From: Thiopseudomonas sp.
GTDB taxonomy: Bacteria; Pseudomonadota; Gammaproteobacteria; Pseudomonadales; Pseudomonadaceae
NCBI GenBank assembly: GCA_018384595.1
Contig: JAHAYO010000099.1
Coordinates: forward strand, 1 to 36,389
Length of the DNA stretch: 36,389 nt
Direction: 5' to 3'
In this document: positions 7,803 to 15,634 of the stretch, one piece after another
Numbering within the stretch: the stretch's first letter is position 1
Layout: each line of letters starts with the position of its first letter
Made by a program: the position numbers and the translations under genes
Notes under the pieces: generated by a model
What the model was told of the DNA's origin: nothing
Databases searched by the model: none
What the model saw: the letters and a program-made list of their open reading frames with translations, nothing else

Positions 7803-8606
7803 TCAGGCGCTATCGAGCGCCGTTTGCTCCAGCTGCATCGACATCTGTAGCAAATGCTTGAGCAGCACCCGATACGCCAGCACACCGCGACTGTTGCGAT
7901 CCAGTACCGAGGGCACCAAGCCGGCACGGCTGGCATCGCGTAACCGCGTATCCACCGGAATGTACGCTTGCCACAGATGATCGTTGTACTGGTTGCGTAA
8001 ATACCTGAGCGTTGACAGCGAAGCCTGAGTGCGGCGGTCAAACATGGTCGGCACAATGCAAAACGGCAAAGGCTCTTTACGTGATCGGTTGACCATATTC
8101 AGGGTGCTGATCATCCGCTCCAGCCCTTTGAGGGCCAAAAATTCGGTTTGCACCGGAATAACCAACAACTCGCTGGCTGCCAGCGCATTGACCATCAATA
8201 CGCCCAGCAAGGGCGGGTTGTCCAGCAGCGCCACATCAAAATCAGCAGTCAGATGGCTCAGTGCCTTGCTGATGACCAAGCCTAGCCCGCCCTGCCCCAA
8301 TGACTGGCGCTCCAGAACTGCCACAGCGGTGCTGGACGGCATCAGGGTTATGTTGGCGTGACTGGTTTCCAGCAACAGACTGCGTGGCAGTGCCGGATCG
8401 ACCTTGCCGCCCGCGGTAAACAGGTCATAACAGCTGTTTTCAAGGGTATCCGGATCATAGCCAAAGTAACTGGTTAAAGACCCGTGCGGATCAAGGTCCA
8501 CCACCAGCACCCTGCGGCCGGCATCGGCCAGCAAGCCGGCCAGCGCAACCGTGCTGGTTGTCTTGCCGACACCGCCTTTTTGGTTTGCTACTGCCCATAC
8601 TTTCAT
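7803..8606 (-). CDS. parC: ParA-family ATPase positioning chemotaxis arrays (ParC)
   Basis: A 267-residue ParA/MinD-type ATPase. It carries the deviant Walker A motif NQKGGVGKTTSTVALAGLLA near the N-terminus, VVDLDPHGSLTSYFG (switch/Walker A'), and LLDNPPLLGVLMVNAL (Walker B region). In Vibrio the homologue ParC drives polar localisation and segregation of chemotaxis arrays together with ParP; no parB or centromere partner is nearby, which agrees with that role. I chose the ATG at 8606 (MKVWAVANQKGG), 8 bases after GGAGAA. A TTG five codons upstream would overlap that ribosome site. A perfect sigma-54 promoter consensus lies about 80 bases upstream, so the gene likely heads its own transcript in addition to read-through from motD. 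Confidence 0.88.
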   Translation of the reverse strand: MKVWAVANQKGGVGKTTSTVALAGLLADAGRRVLVVDLDPHGSLTSYFGYDPDTLENSCYDLFTAGGKVDPALPRSLLLETSHANITLMPSSTAVAVLERQSLGQGGLGLVISKALSHLTADFDVALLDNPPLLGVLMVNALAASELLVIPVQTEFLALKGLERMISTLNMVNRSRKEPLPFCIVPTMFDRRTQASLSTLRYLRNQYNDHLWQAYIPVDTRLRDASRAGLVPSVLDRNSRGVLAYRVLLKHLLQMSMQLEQTALDSA

Positions 8607-8685
8607 GTTTATTTTCTCCAACCTGGCGATGCCATCATGTCATTTTACTGACAGCATCTAGCCATTCAGTGTCGGAGTTATACAA

Positions 8686-8701
8686 AGCAAGCAACGTGCC
8701 A
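8686..8701 (-). promoter_or_regulatory. Sigma-54 promoter in front of parC
   Basis: Reading the minus strand, TGGCACG-TTGC-TTGCT matches the consensus TGGCAYG-N4-TTGCW at every defined position. It lies in the 106-base motD-parC gap, facing parC, with expected transcription start near 8676. It would be served by RpoN with an enhancer-binding regulator such as FleQ or FleR, neither of which is in the window. Confidence 0.75.
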
Positions 8702-8712
8702 ACACTCTGATA

Positions 8713-9456
8713 TCAGGGGTCAACCACTCGAGTGTGCCGGCCTTCGGTGTTACGCGAAATCAGCAGCACCACACGGCGATTTTTGGCGCGTCCTTCGGCG
8801 CTATCGTTGCTGGCCACTGGCTGGAACTCGCCATACCCCACTGCCGCCAGCCGCTCAGGGGCCACACCGTCCATTACCAGCATGCGTACTATGCTGGCTG
8901 AGCGCGCCGCGGACAGTTCCCAGTTCGTTGGGTACAACGGGGTACGGATCGGCAGGCTGTCGGTAAAACCTTCAACCTGGATCGGATTATCATAGGGTGC
9001 CAAAATGGTGGCGATTTTTTCGATGATATCGAAGCCTTCTTGTTGCGGAATGGCGTCCGCCACCGGAAACAGCAAACTGGAGCTTAACTCCAACTCCAGC
9101 CACATTTCGTTAGCACGGATCTGCAGCTGGCCCTCACCCAATAAGCTGGAAAATTCTTCGCGAATGCTGTCAGCGATACGCGCCAGCGGCTCTTTTTCTT
9201 CACCGCTTTCACCACTGCCCGCTTCGCTGGTGCCGCGCAGTTTTTCATCCCCAATAGGAATGGGTTTGATCGACTTATCCTGCTGACTAAAAATACCTTC
9301 CATGGCATCTGAGAGAATTTTGTACTTGCCCTCGTTGACCGAGGAAATGGAATACATCACCACAAAAAAAGCAAACAGCAAGGTAATGAAGTCGGCATAG
9401 GACACCAACCAACGCTCGTGGTTGGGGTGTTCTTCCTGCCGTTTTCTACGGGCCAT
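8713..9456 (-). CDS. motD: Flagellar stator protein MotD (MotB-like)
   Basis: A 247-residue stator subunit that anchors the ion-driven motor to peptidoglycan. A basic cytoplasmic start (MARRKRQEEH) leads to one membrane helix with the ion-binding Asp22 (VSYADFITLLFAFFVVMYSI). A linker follows, then a C-terminal OmpA/Pal peptidoglycan-binding domain (TNWELSAARSASIVRML, VGYGEFQPVASND, GRAKNRRVVLLIS). It follows motC by 3 bases. The pairing with a MotC-type partner in the che operon is the Pseudomonas arrangement, where a second MotAB pair sits elsewhere. The gap after it contains the parC promoter. Confidence 0.93.
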   Translation of the reverse strand: MARRKRQEEHPNHERWLVSYADFITLLFAFFVVMYSISSVNEGKYKILSDAMEGIFSQQDKSIKPIPIGDEKLRGTSEAGSGESGEEKEPLARIADSIREEFSSLLGEGQLQIRANEMWLELELSSSLLFPVADAIPQQEGFDIIEKIATILAPYDNPIQVEGFTDSLPIRTPLYPTNWELSAARSASIVRMLVMDGVAPERLAAVGYGEFQPVASNDSAEGRAKNRRVVLLISRNTEGRHTRVVDP

Positions 9457-9459
9457 GGC

Positions 9460-10200
9460 CTACTCCATGAAGCCTTGTAGTTTCATTTCGATAGAACGCG
9501 GGTTTTCACCATCAGCAATGGACAGCAGCCCTTCCAGCATCATTTCGCGATAACGCGACTGCCGCAACACCACGCTTTTTATTTTACCGGCCAGTGGTAG
9601 CAAAACCAGGTTGGCCACGCCTACGCCATAAATGGTGGCTACAAAGGCTACGGCAATGCCATTGCCCAGCTGTGAGGGATCGGCCAAATTACCCATCACG
9701 TGAATCAACCCCATCACCGCGCCAATAATACCGATGGTGGGCGAATAGCCGCCCATGCTTTCGTAAACTTTAGCCGCCTGCAGGTCACGGTCTTCTTGGG
9801 TATAAAGGTCGACCTCAAGAATACTGCGAATATTTTCGGGTTCTGTGCCGTCTACCAATAACTGCAGCCCCTTGCGCGCATAGGGGTCGGGTTCGGCATC
9901 GGCAATGGACTCCAATCCCAGCAGGCCGTCTTTGCGCGCCACCATGCTCCAACCCACAATACTGTTAATGCCACGCTGCATATCACTGACCGGCGGGAAA
10001 AATGCCCACCCCAGCAGCTGGATAGCGCGCTTGAAATGACTGAGCGGCGCTTGCAGCAGGGCTGCGCCCAGAGTTCCGCCAAATACAATCAAGGCGGCGG
10101 GGCCGTTGATCAACGCACCAATGTGGCCACCTTCGAGGTAATTGCCGCCAATGATGGCGACAAAGGCCATGGCCAGTCCAATCAGGCTGAGGATATCCAT
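9460..10200 (-). CDS. motC: Flagellar stator protein MotC (MotA-like)
   Basis: A 246-residue MotA/TolQ/ExbB proton-channel family protein with four membrane helices: near the start (MDILSLIGLAMAFVAIIGGN), around ALIVFGGTLGAALLQA, and a pair in the C-terminal half (GIIGAVMGLIHVMG and VAFVATIYGVGVANLVLLPL). The cytoplasmic loop between helices 2 and 3 contacts the rotor. I chose the ATG at 10200, which overlaps the cheB stop by one base (TGATG) and gives the MDILSLIG start typical of Pseudomonas MotC. A TTG one codon upstream also reads in frame. It forms the stator with motD, 3 bases downstream. Confidence 0.93.
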   Translation of the reverse strand: MDILSLIGLAMAFVAIIGGNYLEGGHIGALINGPAALIVFGGTLGAALLQAPLSHFKRAIQLLGWAFFPPVSDMQRGINSIVGWSMVARKDGLLGLESIADAEPDPYARKGLQLLVDGTEPENIRSILEVDLYTQEDRDLQAAKVYESMGGYSPTIGIIGAVMGLIHVMGNLADPSQLGNGIAVAFVATIYGVGVANLVLLPLAGKIKSVVLRQSRYREMMLEGLLSIADGENPRSIEMKLQGFME

Positions 10201-11378
10201 CAATTACAGGCCTCTACCAAGGCCGGCCCCACATCATTAAGCGAGTAAATCTGGTCGGCCAGCCCCGCCTTGACGATCGCCATGGGCATGCCATAAATCA
10301 CGCAGCTAGCTTCGTCCTGTGCCCATACTTGGCTGCCAGCGGCCTTAAGCAAACGTGCGCCTTCGCGCCCGTCTGCGCCCATACCGGTCAGTACCACGGC
10401 CAATACTTTGTCATGGTAAGTCTTGGCAGCCGAGCCAAAGGTAACATCCACGCTGGGCTTGTAATTGAGGCGCTCGTCACCGGGCAGAATGCGAATCTGC
10501 CCCCGAGCATCAATCATCATCTGCTTACCGCCAGGGGCCAACAGGGCCAAGCCCGGACGCAGAATATCGCCATCTTCGGCTTCCTTGACGCGGACGTTGC
10601 ATAGTTTGTCGAGGCGCTCGGCAAAAGCGCGGGTAAACGTACCCGGCATATGTTGAATCAGCACGATGGGTGCCGGAAAATCGGCAGGCAATGAGGTCAA
10701 AACCTGCTGCAGCGCCACCGGCCCGCCGGTAGAGGTACCGATGGCCACCAGCTTATAGGAACGCCGCTGTGGGCGAGCTGCCGGTGTCGCAGCTGGCGCT
10801 GAAGCGGGCGTCGGTGTCAAGGCAGACGGTTGCGTTGCGGCTGTGGTCGTGCGCTGCAAGGTTGGGCGCGCCATCGATTCGCCAAGGGTACGGGTTCGCG
10901 ACGTGGCAGCCGCTGCAGGCGTTGTCATACTGGTGCGAGCCGTAGCCAGCGGCAAAGGCCGACGGGTCAGTCCGCTGCGGTTACTGCGTGAAATCGCCTG
11001 TACTTTGTCACACAGCATTTGTCGCACTTTTTGCGGATTGCGCGAGATGTCTTCAAAGTTTTTGGGCAGATAGTCAACCGCGCCGGCTTCCAAGGCATCC
11101 AAGGTGACCCGCGCGCCTTCGTGGGTCAGCGATGAAAACATCAGTACGGGCGTTGGGCAGCGCTGCATGATCTGCCGTACCGCGCTAATGCCGTCCATCA
11201 CCGGCATTTCGTAGTCCATGGTAATGACGTCTGGGCGCAGCTCTAGGGTTTTATCAATCGCCTCTTGGCCATTACTCGCAGTACCCACTATTTCGATACG
11301 GCTGTCGGCTGCCAGAATCTCGCTAAGCCGGCGGCGGAAAAAACCCGAGTCGTCCACAATCAAGACTTTTACTGCCAT
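10200..11378 (-). CDS. cheB: Chemotaxis methylesterase CheB
   Basis: A 392-residue receptor glutamate methylesterase/deamidase for adaptation. An N-terminal receiver domain has the phosphorylated Asp55 (VITMDYEMPVMDG) and the acidic pocket VDDSGF. A long Ala/Thr/Pro-rich linker (about 130-205) is longer than in E. coli CheB. The C-terminal esterase domain carries the catalytic triad Ser216 (GTSTGGP), His243 (IQHMPG) and Asp336 (LTGMGADG). It lies between cheA and motC and shares a one-base stop/start overlap with motC. No cheR is present in the window, so the methyltransferase must be encoded elsewhere. Confidence 0.95.
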   Translation of the reverse strand: MAVKVLIVDDSGFFRRRLSEILAADSRIEIVGTASNGQEAIDKTLELRPDVITMDYEMPVMDGISAVRQIMQRCPTPVLMFSSLTHEGARVTLDALEAGAVDYLPKNFEDISRNPQKVRQMLCDKVQAISRSNRSGLTRRPLPLATARTSMTTPAAAATSRTRTLGESMARPTLQRTTTAATQPSALTPTPASAPAATPAARPQRRSYKLVAIGTSTGGPVALQQVLTSLPADFPAPIVLIQHMPGTFTRAFAERLDKLCNVRVKEAEDGDILRPGLALLAPGGKQMMIDARGQIRILPGDERLNYKPSVDVTFGSAAKTYHDKVLAVVLTGMGADGREGARLLKAAGSQVWAQDEASCVIYGMPMAIVKAGLADQIYSLNDVGPALVEACN

Positions 11379-11401
11379 GATGCATACATTCCTTCAATAA
11401 A

Positions 11402-13528
11402 TCAGGCGTAATGCCTAAGCAGGCTGGGCACGTCCAGAATCAATGCAATACGGCCGTCACCGGTGATGGTGGCACCCGACATACCGGGCGTGCCTTGCAA
11501 ACCACGGCCCAGCGGTTTGATGACCACTTCTTCTTGGCCGATCAGCTGGTCAACCACAAAACCGATACGTTTGTCGCCTACACTGACCAGCACCACATGC
11601 CCCTGTTTCTGGCGCGTGTGCTGGCGCCCGGGCTGCAACCAGCGACTGAGATAAAAGAGTGGCAATGCCTTGTTGCGCACGATGACCACTTCCTGCCCGT
11701 CCACTATGTTGGTGTTCGACAGGTCAAGATGGAAAATCTCGTTGACGTTGACCAAGGGGAAGGCAAACGCCTGGCTGCCCAGCATCACCATCAGGGTGGG
11801 CATGATGGCCAGCGTCAACGGCACCTTGATCACCACCTGCGAGCCTTCGCCCGGTTTGGAGTAGACGTTGACGCTGCCGTTAAGCTGAGAAATTTTGGTG
11901 TTGACCACATCCATGCCCACACCACGACCGGATACATCAGAAATTTCGGTCTTGGTGGAGAAGCCCGGCGCAAAGATCAGGTTATAACATTCCAGCTCGG
12001 TCAGGCGATCGGCGGCATCTTTGTCCAACATTCCCTTCTCTACGGCCTTGGCGCGCAGTACGTCGGCATTCATGCCTTTACCGTCGTCGGTAATCATCAA
12101 CAAAATGTGGTCGCCTTCCTGGGCCGCCGACAGCACCACTTTACCGGTGCGCTCCTTGCCGGCAGCTTCACGGTCGTCCGGCATTTCAATGCCGTGGTCT
12201 ACCGAGTTACGTACCAAGTGCACCAGCGGGTCGGCCAGCGCCTCAACTAGGTTTTTGTCTAAATCCGTGTCTTCGCCCACCAGCTCTAGGCTGATTTCTT
12301 TTTTCAGGTTGCGCGCCATATCGCGCACCAAACGCGGGAAGCGACCAAAAACTTTCTTGATGGGCTGCATGCGGGTTTTCATCACCGCTGTCTGCAGGTC
12401 GGCGGTAACTACATCCAAATTGGATACCGCCTTGGACATGTCTTCGTCTTCACTGTCCAGTCCCAGCCGTACCAGCCGGTTACGCACCAGCACCAGCTCA
12501 CCCACCATATTCATAATGTCGTCTAGCCGAGCGGTATCCACACGCACGGTGGTTTCTTCGCTACTGGCTGGCGGCGCATTGCGGGCCGGTGCAGGCGCAG
12601 AAGCTGGCGCGGGGGCGGCTTTAGGCACCGGTGCTGCGACTGGCGCTGCAGCAGGCTTTTGCACCGCCTTAACCTGAAAATCACCCTTGCCGTGCAGCTG
12701 GTCTAGCAGCTCTTCGAACTCGTCATCGGTAATTTCGTCATCAGCCACGGCAGTAACGGCTGGCGTGTCAGCCGCTGCATTGGCAGCCTCCGGCACCGCA
12801 GTGGCGGAAAACTTACCCTCGCCATGCAACTGATCGAGCAGGGCTTCAAATTCGTCGTCGGTTATTTCGTCATTACTACCACTTGGCTGCTCGGCTCCGG
12901 TGGGTTCTGCTGCCGGTGCCTGTCCATCGCCATGCAGCTGATCCAGCAGCGCCTCGAATTCTTCTTCGGTAATGATATCGGCGGCGTCATCGGCAGTGGG
13001 TTCTTCGGGGTCCGGCGAGCTCATGGCCAACATTTGCTCAAACTCGGCATCGGCGGCATCCATGTTTTCATCTTCATGCATGTCGATAACGGATGCAGTC
13101 GCGGTGGCAACGCCAGCGTCTGCTTGCGCGGCACCGGTATCAGGAGCCGCCAGAACCGCCAGCTTTTGTAGCAGCTCGGCTGGTGCGGGGGTCACTTCGC
13201 TGCGTTCACGCACTTGGTGAAACATGCTGTTGACGCTGTCGAGCGCTTCCAACACCACGTCCATCAACTCGGCATTCACCTGTCGCTCACCCTTGCGCAG
13301 GATGTCAAACACGTTTTCGGCGATATGGCAGCACTCGACCAGCTCGTTGAGCTGTAAAAAGCCTGCGCCGCCCTTTACCGTATGGAACCCGCGAAAAATG
13401 GCATTGAGCAGGTTCATATCTTCCGGCCTGCTCTCCAGTTCTACCAGCTGTTCAGAGAGCAATTCTAGAATTTCGCCTGCTTCCACCAGAAAGTCCTGGA
13501 GAATCTCTTCATCGGCTTCAAAGCTCAT
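11402..13528 (-). CDS. cheA: Chemotaxis histidine kinase CheA
   Basis: A 708-residue kinase that phosphorylates CheY and CheB. P1: Hpt domain with phospho-His49 (FRGFHTVKGGAGFL). The region 110-325 is low-complexity and carries three near-identical acidic motifs at 186-200, 222-236 and 266-280 (core DEFEALLDQLHG). There is no classical P2 domain. P3 dimerisation starts near 325 (TVRVDTARLDDIMNMVGELV). P4 ATPase has HLVRNSVDHGIE, the G1 box DDGKGMN and G2 SGRGVGMDVV. P5 is a CheW-like regulatory domain from about 570 to the end. The gene lies 12 bases after cheZ and 23 before cheB. The repeated motif may be the docking site for ParP, called LID in Vibrio CheA. Confidence 0.96.
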   Translation of the reverse strand: MSFEADEEILQDFLVEAGEILELLSEQLVELESRPEDMNLLNAIFRGFHTVKGGAGFLQLNELVECCHIAENVFDILRKGERQVNAELMDVVLEALDSVNSMFHQVRERSEVTPAPAELLQKLAVLAAPDTGAAQADAGVATATASVIDMHEDENMDAADAEFEQMLAMSSPDPEEPTADDAADIITEEEFEALLDQLHGDGQAPAAEPTGAEQPSGSNDEITDDEFEALLDQLHGEGKFSATAVPEAANAAADTPAVTAVADDEITDDEFEELLDQLHGKGDFQVKAVQKPAAAPVAAPVPKAAPAPASAPAPARNAPPASSEETTVRVDTARLDDIMNMVGELVLVRNRLVRLGLDSEDEDMSKAVSNLDVVTADLQTAVMKTRMQPIKKVFGRFPRLVRDMARNLKKEISLELVGEDTDLDKNLVEALADPLVHLVRNSVDHGIEMPDDREAAGKERTGKVVLSAAQEGDHILLMITDDGKGMNADVLRAKAVEKGMLDKDAADRLTELECYNLIFAPGFSTKTEISDVSGRGVGMDVVNTKISQLNGSVNVYSKPGEGSQVVIKVPLTLAIMPTLMVMLGSQAFAFPLVNVNEIFHLDLSNTNIVDGQEVVIVRNKALPLFYLSRWLQPGRQHTRQKQGHVVLVSVGDKRIGFVVDQLIGQEEVVIKPLGRGLQGTPGMSGATITGDGRIALILDVPSLLRHYA

Positions 13529-13540
13529 CGCAAGCTCTCC

Positions 13541-14329
13541 TTACAGCCCTAGGCTGGATAGTAAATCGTCAACATCAACCTGGTCAGTTACCACATCTGC
13601 GGTTTTATCGGCACGGATCTGTGGTCCTTCGCCCTGGGTCGGGTTGCTGGGCGCCAGCCCCTGTTTTTTAAGGGCCTGTGGGTCGTGTTCGATGCCGGCC
13701 ACTTCATCAACGGTTCTGGCTAGGGTGCCCATGCGCGCCAGGCTTGCTTCGATGTAGCCAATCAGCACAGTGACCCGTTTAATCACCTGACCGGTCAGGT
13801 CTTGGAAGCTCTGTGCCAACAAAATATCATTCAGGTTGCCAGACATCTGGTCGCTGTCATGTAGGCTGCGTACCAAAAAAGCTTCGATGCGTTTGGCCAG
13901 CCCCTTAAATTCGTCCAGCGGCATTTCTCGGCGGGTAAAGCGTTGCCAATCGGCCACCAAGCTCTGCGCTTCATAGCTGATGTAGTTGACCAGCGGCGCA
14001 CTGGCTTCGACCAAATCCATGGTGTCATTGGCCGCTTTTTCCGTCATGTTCATAACGTAGGTGAGGCGTTCGTTAGCATCTGTAATTTGCGACATTTCGT
14101 GCGCATGCGGACTGTTATCATCTATCTGTAAGTCCAGCAGGGCGCTGTGCAGCTCACGGGTTAGCTTACCCACCTCGTCATACAGGGCCTGGTTGCGAAT
14201 GTCATTGATCTGGCCAATCAAGCGGCCGGCCAGTGCCCAGTTGCCCTGCGTCAGTGCCGCCTGCAGATCGACCGATTGCGCTTCAACAGCCTGCAGCAAA
14301 CGCGCCTGCGTATTCTCATCTACTGTCAC
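13541..14329 (-). CDS. cheZ: CheY-P phosphatase CheZ
   Basis: A 262-residue phosphatase that removes phosphate from CheY. The catalytic segment is intact (SFQDLTGQVIKRV, with the Gln after Asp-Leu-Thr-Gly as the expected water-positioning residue). The C-terminal CheY-docking peptide DVDDLLSSLGL is present. The conserved four-helix part includes GKLTRELHSALLDLQID. The frame runs back to a TTG at 14356 that overlaps the cheY stop. I prefer the GTG at 14329 because GGGG lies 6-7 bases before it and the length matches the Pseudomonas protein. The TTG start would add nine residues. It sits directly after cheY and before cheA. Confidence 0.9.
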   Translation of the reverse strand: MTVDENTQARLLQAVEAQSVDLQAALTQGNWALAGRLIGQINDIRNQALYDEVGKLTRELHSALLDLQIDDNSPHAHEMSQITDANERLTYVMNMTEKAANDTMDLVEASAPLVNYISYEAQSLVADWQRFTRREMPLDEFKGLAKRIEAFLVRSLHDSDQMSGNLNDILLAQSFQDLTGQVIKRVTVLIGYIEASLARMGTLARTVDEVAGIEHDPQALKKQGLAPSNPTQGEGPQIRADKTADVVTDQVDVDDLLSSLGL

Positions 14330-14352
14330 GGCAAACCCCGAACATGCCTGTA

Positions 14353-14739
14353 TCAACCGTTGACCCGGTCAAAAATTTTCTCAATTTTGTCCTGCAGTGC
14401 CTGCGCGGTAAAAGGCTTGACCACATAACCGTTCACGCCCGCTTGGGCTGCTTCAATGATCTGATCGCGCTTGGCCTCGGCGGTCACCATCAGTACCGGC
14501 AAATGCTTGAGCCGATCGTCGGCGCGCACGGCACGCAACAGGTCGATACCGGTCATTTGCGGCATGTTCCAGTCGGTTACCAAAAAATCGAAGTTGCCGC
14601 TTTGCAGCATAGGCAAGGCGGTTGATCCATCATCAGCCTCTTCGGTATTGGTAAACCCAAGGTCGCGCAAGAGGTTCTTGATGATCCTTCTCATTGTTGA
14701 AAAGTCATCAACAATCAGGATTTTCATGTTCTTGTTCAA
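14353..14739 (-). CDS. cheY: Chemotaxis response regulator CheY
   Basis: A single-receiver response regulator (128 aa) that binds the flagellar switch when phosphorylated. Key residues: acidic pair in [12 protein letters not shown], phospho-Asp in [13 protein letters not shown], Thr in LMVTAEAKR, Lys in [11 protein letters not shown] chose the TTG at 14739, 5 bases after GGAGG, which gives [12 protein letters not shown]. An [12 protein letters not shown] extension is also found in Vibrio CheY3. The ATG at 14727 (MKILIVDD) is the conservative alternative but sits 17 bases from that ribosome site. The upstream frame start at 14760 has no ribosome site. It is separated from fliA by 138 bases, the largest gap between flhA and motD. 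Confidence 0.93.
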   Translation of the reverse strand: MNKNMKILIVDDFSTMRRIIKNLLRDLGFTNTEEADDGSTALPMLQSGNFDFLVTDWNMPQMTGIDLLRAVRADDRLKHLPVLMVTAEAKRDQIIEAAQAGVNGYVVKPFTAQALQDKIEKIFDRVNG

Positions 14740-14761
14740 GCTAGCCTCCAGAGTATTCAAT

Positions 14762-14810
14762 GTGCCGGCCAGGGTCCGACGTCTATATGTCTTCTATCCG
14801 ACCCGGCACC
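14762..14810 (-). promoter_or_regulatory. Imperfect inverted repeat in the cheY leader
   Basis: GTGCC and GGGTC on the left (14762-14777, interrupted by five bases) pair with GACCC and GGCAC on the right (about 14799-14809). The structure lies between fliA and cheY just upstream of the cheY ribosome site. There is no U-tract, so it is not a standard terminator; it could affect cheY translation or mRNA processing. Confidence 0.3.
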
Positions 14811-14877
14811 CTTTGCGCTGCCGGGGTTGCTACCTGCCGGCCGTGCCGGTCATGTTTAACTGTGTAACCGCTTCACA

Positions 14878-15615
14878 TCAGTCGCTCGCGAGCCAGCCGG
14901 TCAACCGACTGCGCAAACGCGCTGCACACTGGCTGTGCAACTGGCTGACCCTCGACTCGCTGACCCCCAGGACCAGGCCAATTTCTTTCAGGTTGAGCTC
15001 GTCATTGTAATACAACGACAACAATAAGCGCTCGCGCTCGGGCAAGCCTTCAATTGCATCAATCAGGGCCTGCCTGAACTTCTCGTCCTCGGCCTGATAC
15101 TCTGGTTCACCCTCACTTCCCTGCCCCGGCTCCGGTGCACCGTCTTCCATCAAACCGTCAAAGCTGAACAGGCGGCTACCACGGGTATCGGACAGAATCC
15201 TGTAATACTCGTCTAGGCCCACCCCCATTGTTTCCGCCACCTCGCGGTCGGTGGCCTCGCGCCCCTTGCGTGTTTCAACCTCACGCATCGCATCACTGAC
15301 CATGCGGGTGTTGCGGTGTACCGAACGCGGTGCCCAGTCTCCCTTGCGCACTTCATCGAGCATGGCACCCCGAATGCGGATGCCGACAAAGGTTTCAAAA
15401 CTGGCACCCTTGCTACCATCGTATTTTTTGGCGGCCTCCAGCAGGCCGATCATGCCGGCCTGGATCAGATCTTCCACCTGCACACTGGCCGGCAACCGTG
15501 CCAGCATGTGGTAAGCAATGCGTTTCACCAGCGTGGCATGCTGCTCAACCAGGCGGGATTGCTCATCCCCTTCCCTTGTCCTGTTGTACATCTGCATTGC
15601 ACCGGGTAGCGTCAT
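14878..15615 (-). CDS. fliA: Flagellar sigma factor FliA (sigma-28)
   Basis: A 245-residue sigma factor that transcribes late flagellar and chemotaxis genes. Region 2: LVKRIAYHMLARLPASVQ, DLIQAGMIGLLEAAKKYD and FETFVGIRIRGAMLDEVRKG (with DW). Region 3: MREVETRKGREATDREVAE. Region 4: LPERERLLLSLYYNDELNLK, then a helix-turn-helix (LGVSESRVSQLHSQC). All regions expected for FliA are complete. The ATG at 15615 has GGAA about 9 bases upstream and lies 19 bases after the fleN stop, so it belongs to the flhA-flhF-fleN-fliA transcript. Its anti-sigma factor FlgM is not in the window. Confidence 0.96.
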   Translation of the reverse strand: MTLPGAMQMYNRTREGDEQSRLVEQHATLVKRIAYHMLARLPASVQVEDLIQAGMIGLLEAAKKYDGSKGASFETFVGIRIRGAMLDEVRKGDWAPRSVHRNTRMVSDAMREVETRKGREATDREVAETMGVGLDEYYRILSDTRGSRLFSFDGLMEDGAPEPGQGSEGEPEYQAEDEKFRQALIDAIEGLPERERLLLSLYYNDELNLKEIGLVLGVSESRVSQLHSQCAARLRSRLTGWLASD

Positions 15616-15634
15616 TGGCTCATTTCCAAACTCG

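Noticed and set aside
7772-8056. Upstream extension of the parP frame
   Set aside because: It lies wholly inside parC in another frame and the translation is Cys/Arg-rich without family similarity.
11411-12250. 279-codon + strand ORF inside cheA
   Set aside because: It is the antisense shadow of a well-supported cheA; the His/Gln-rich translation has no domain.
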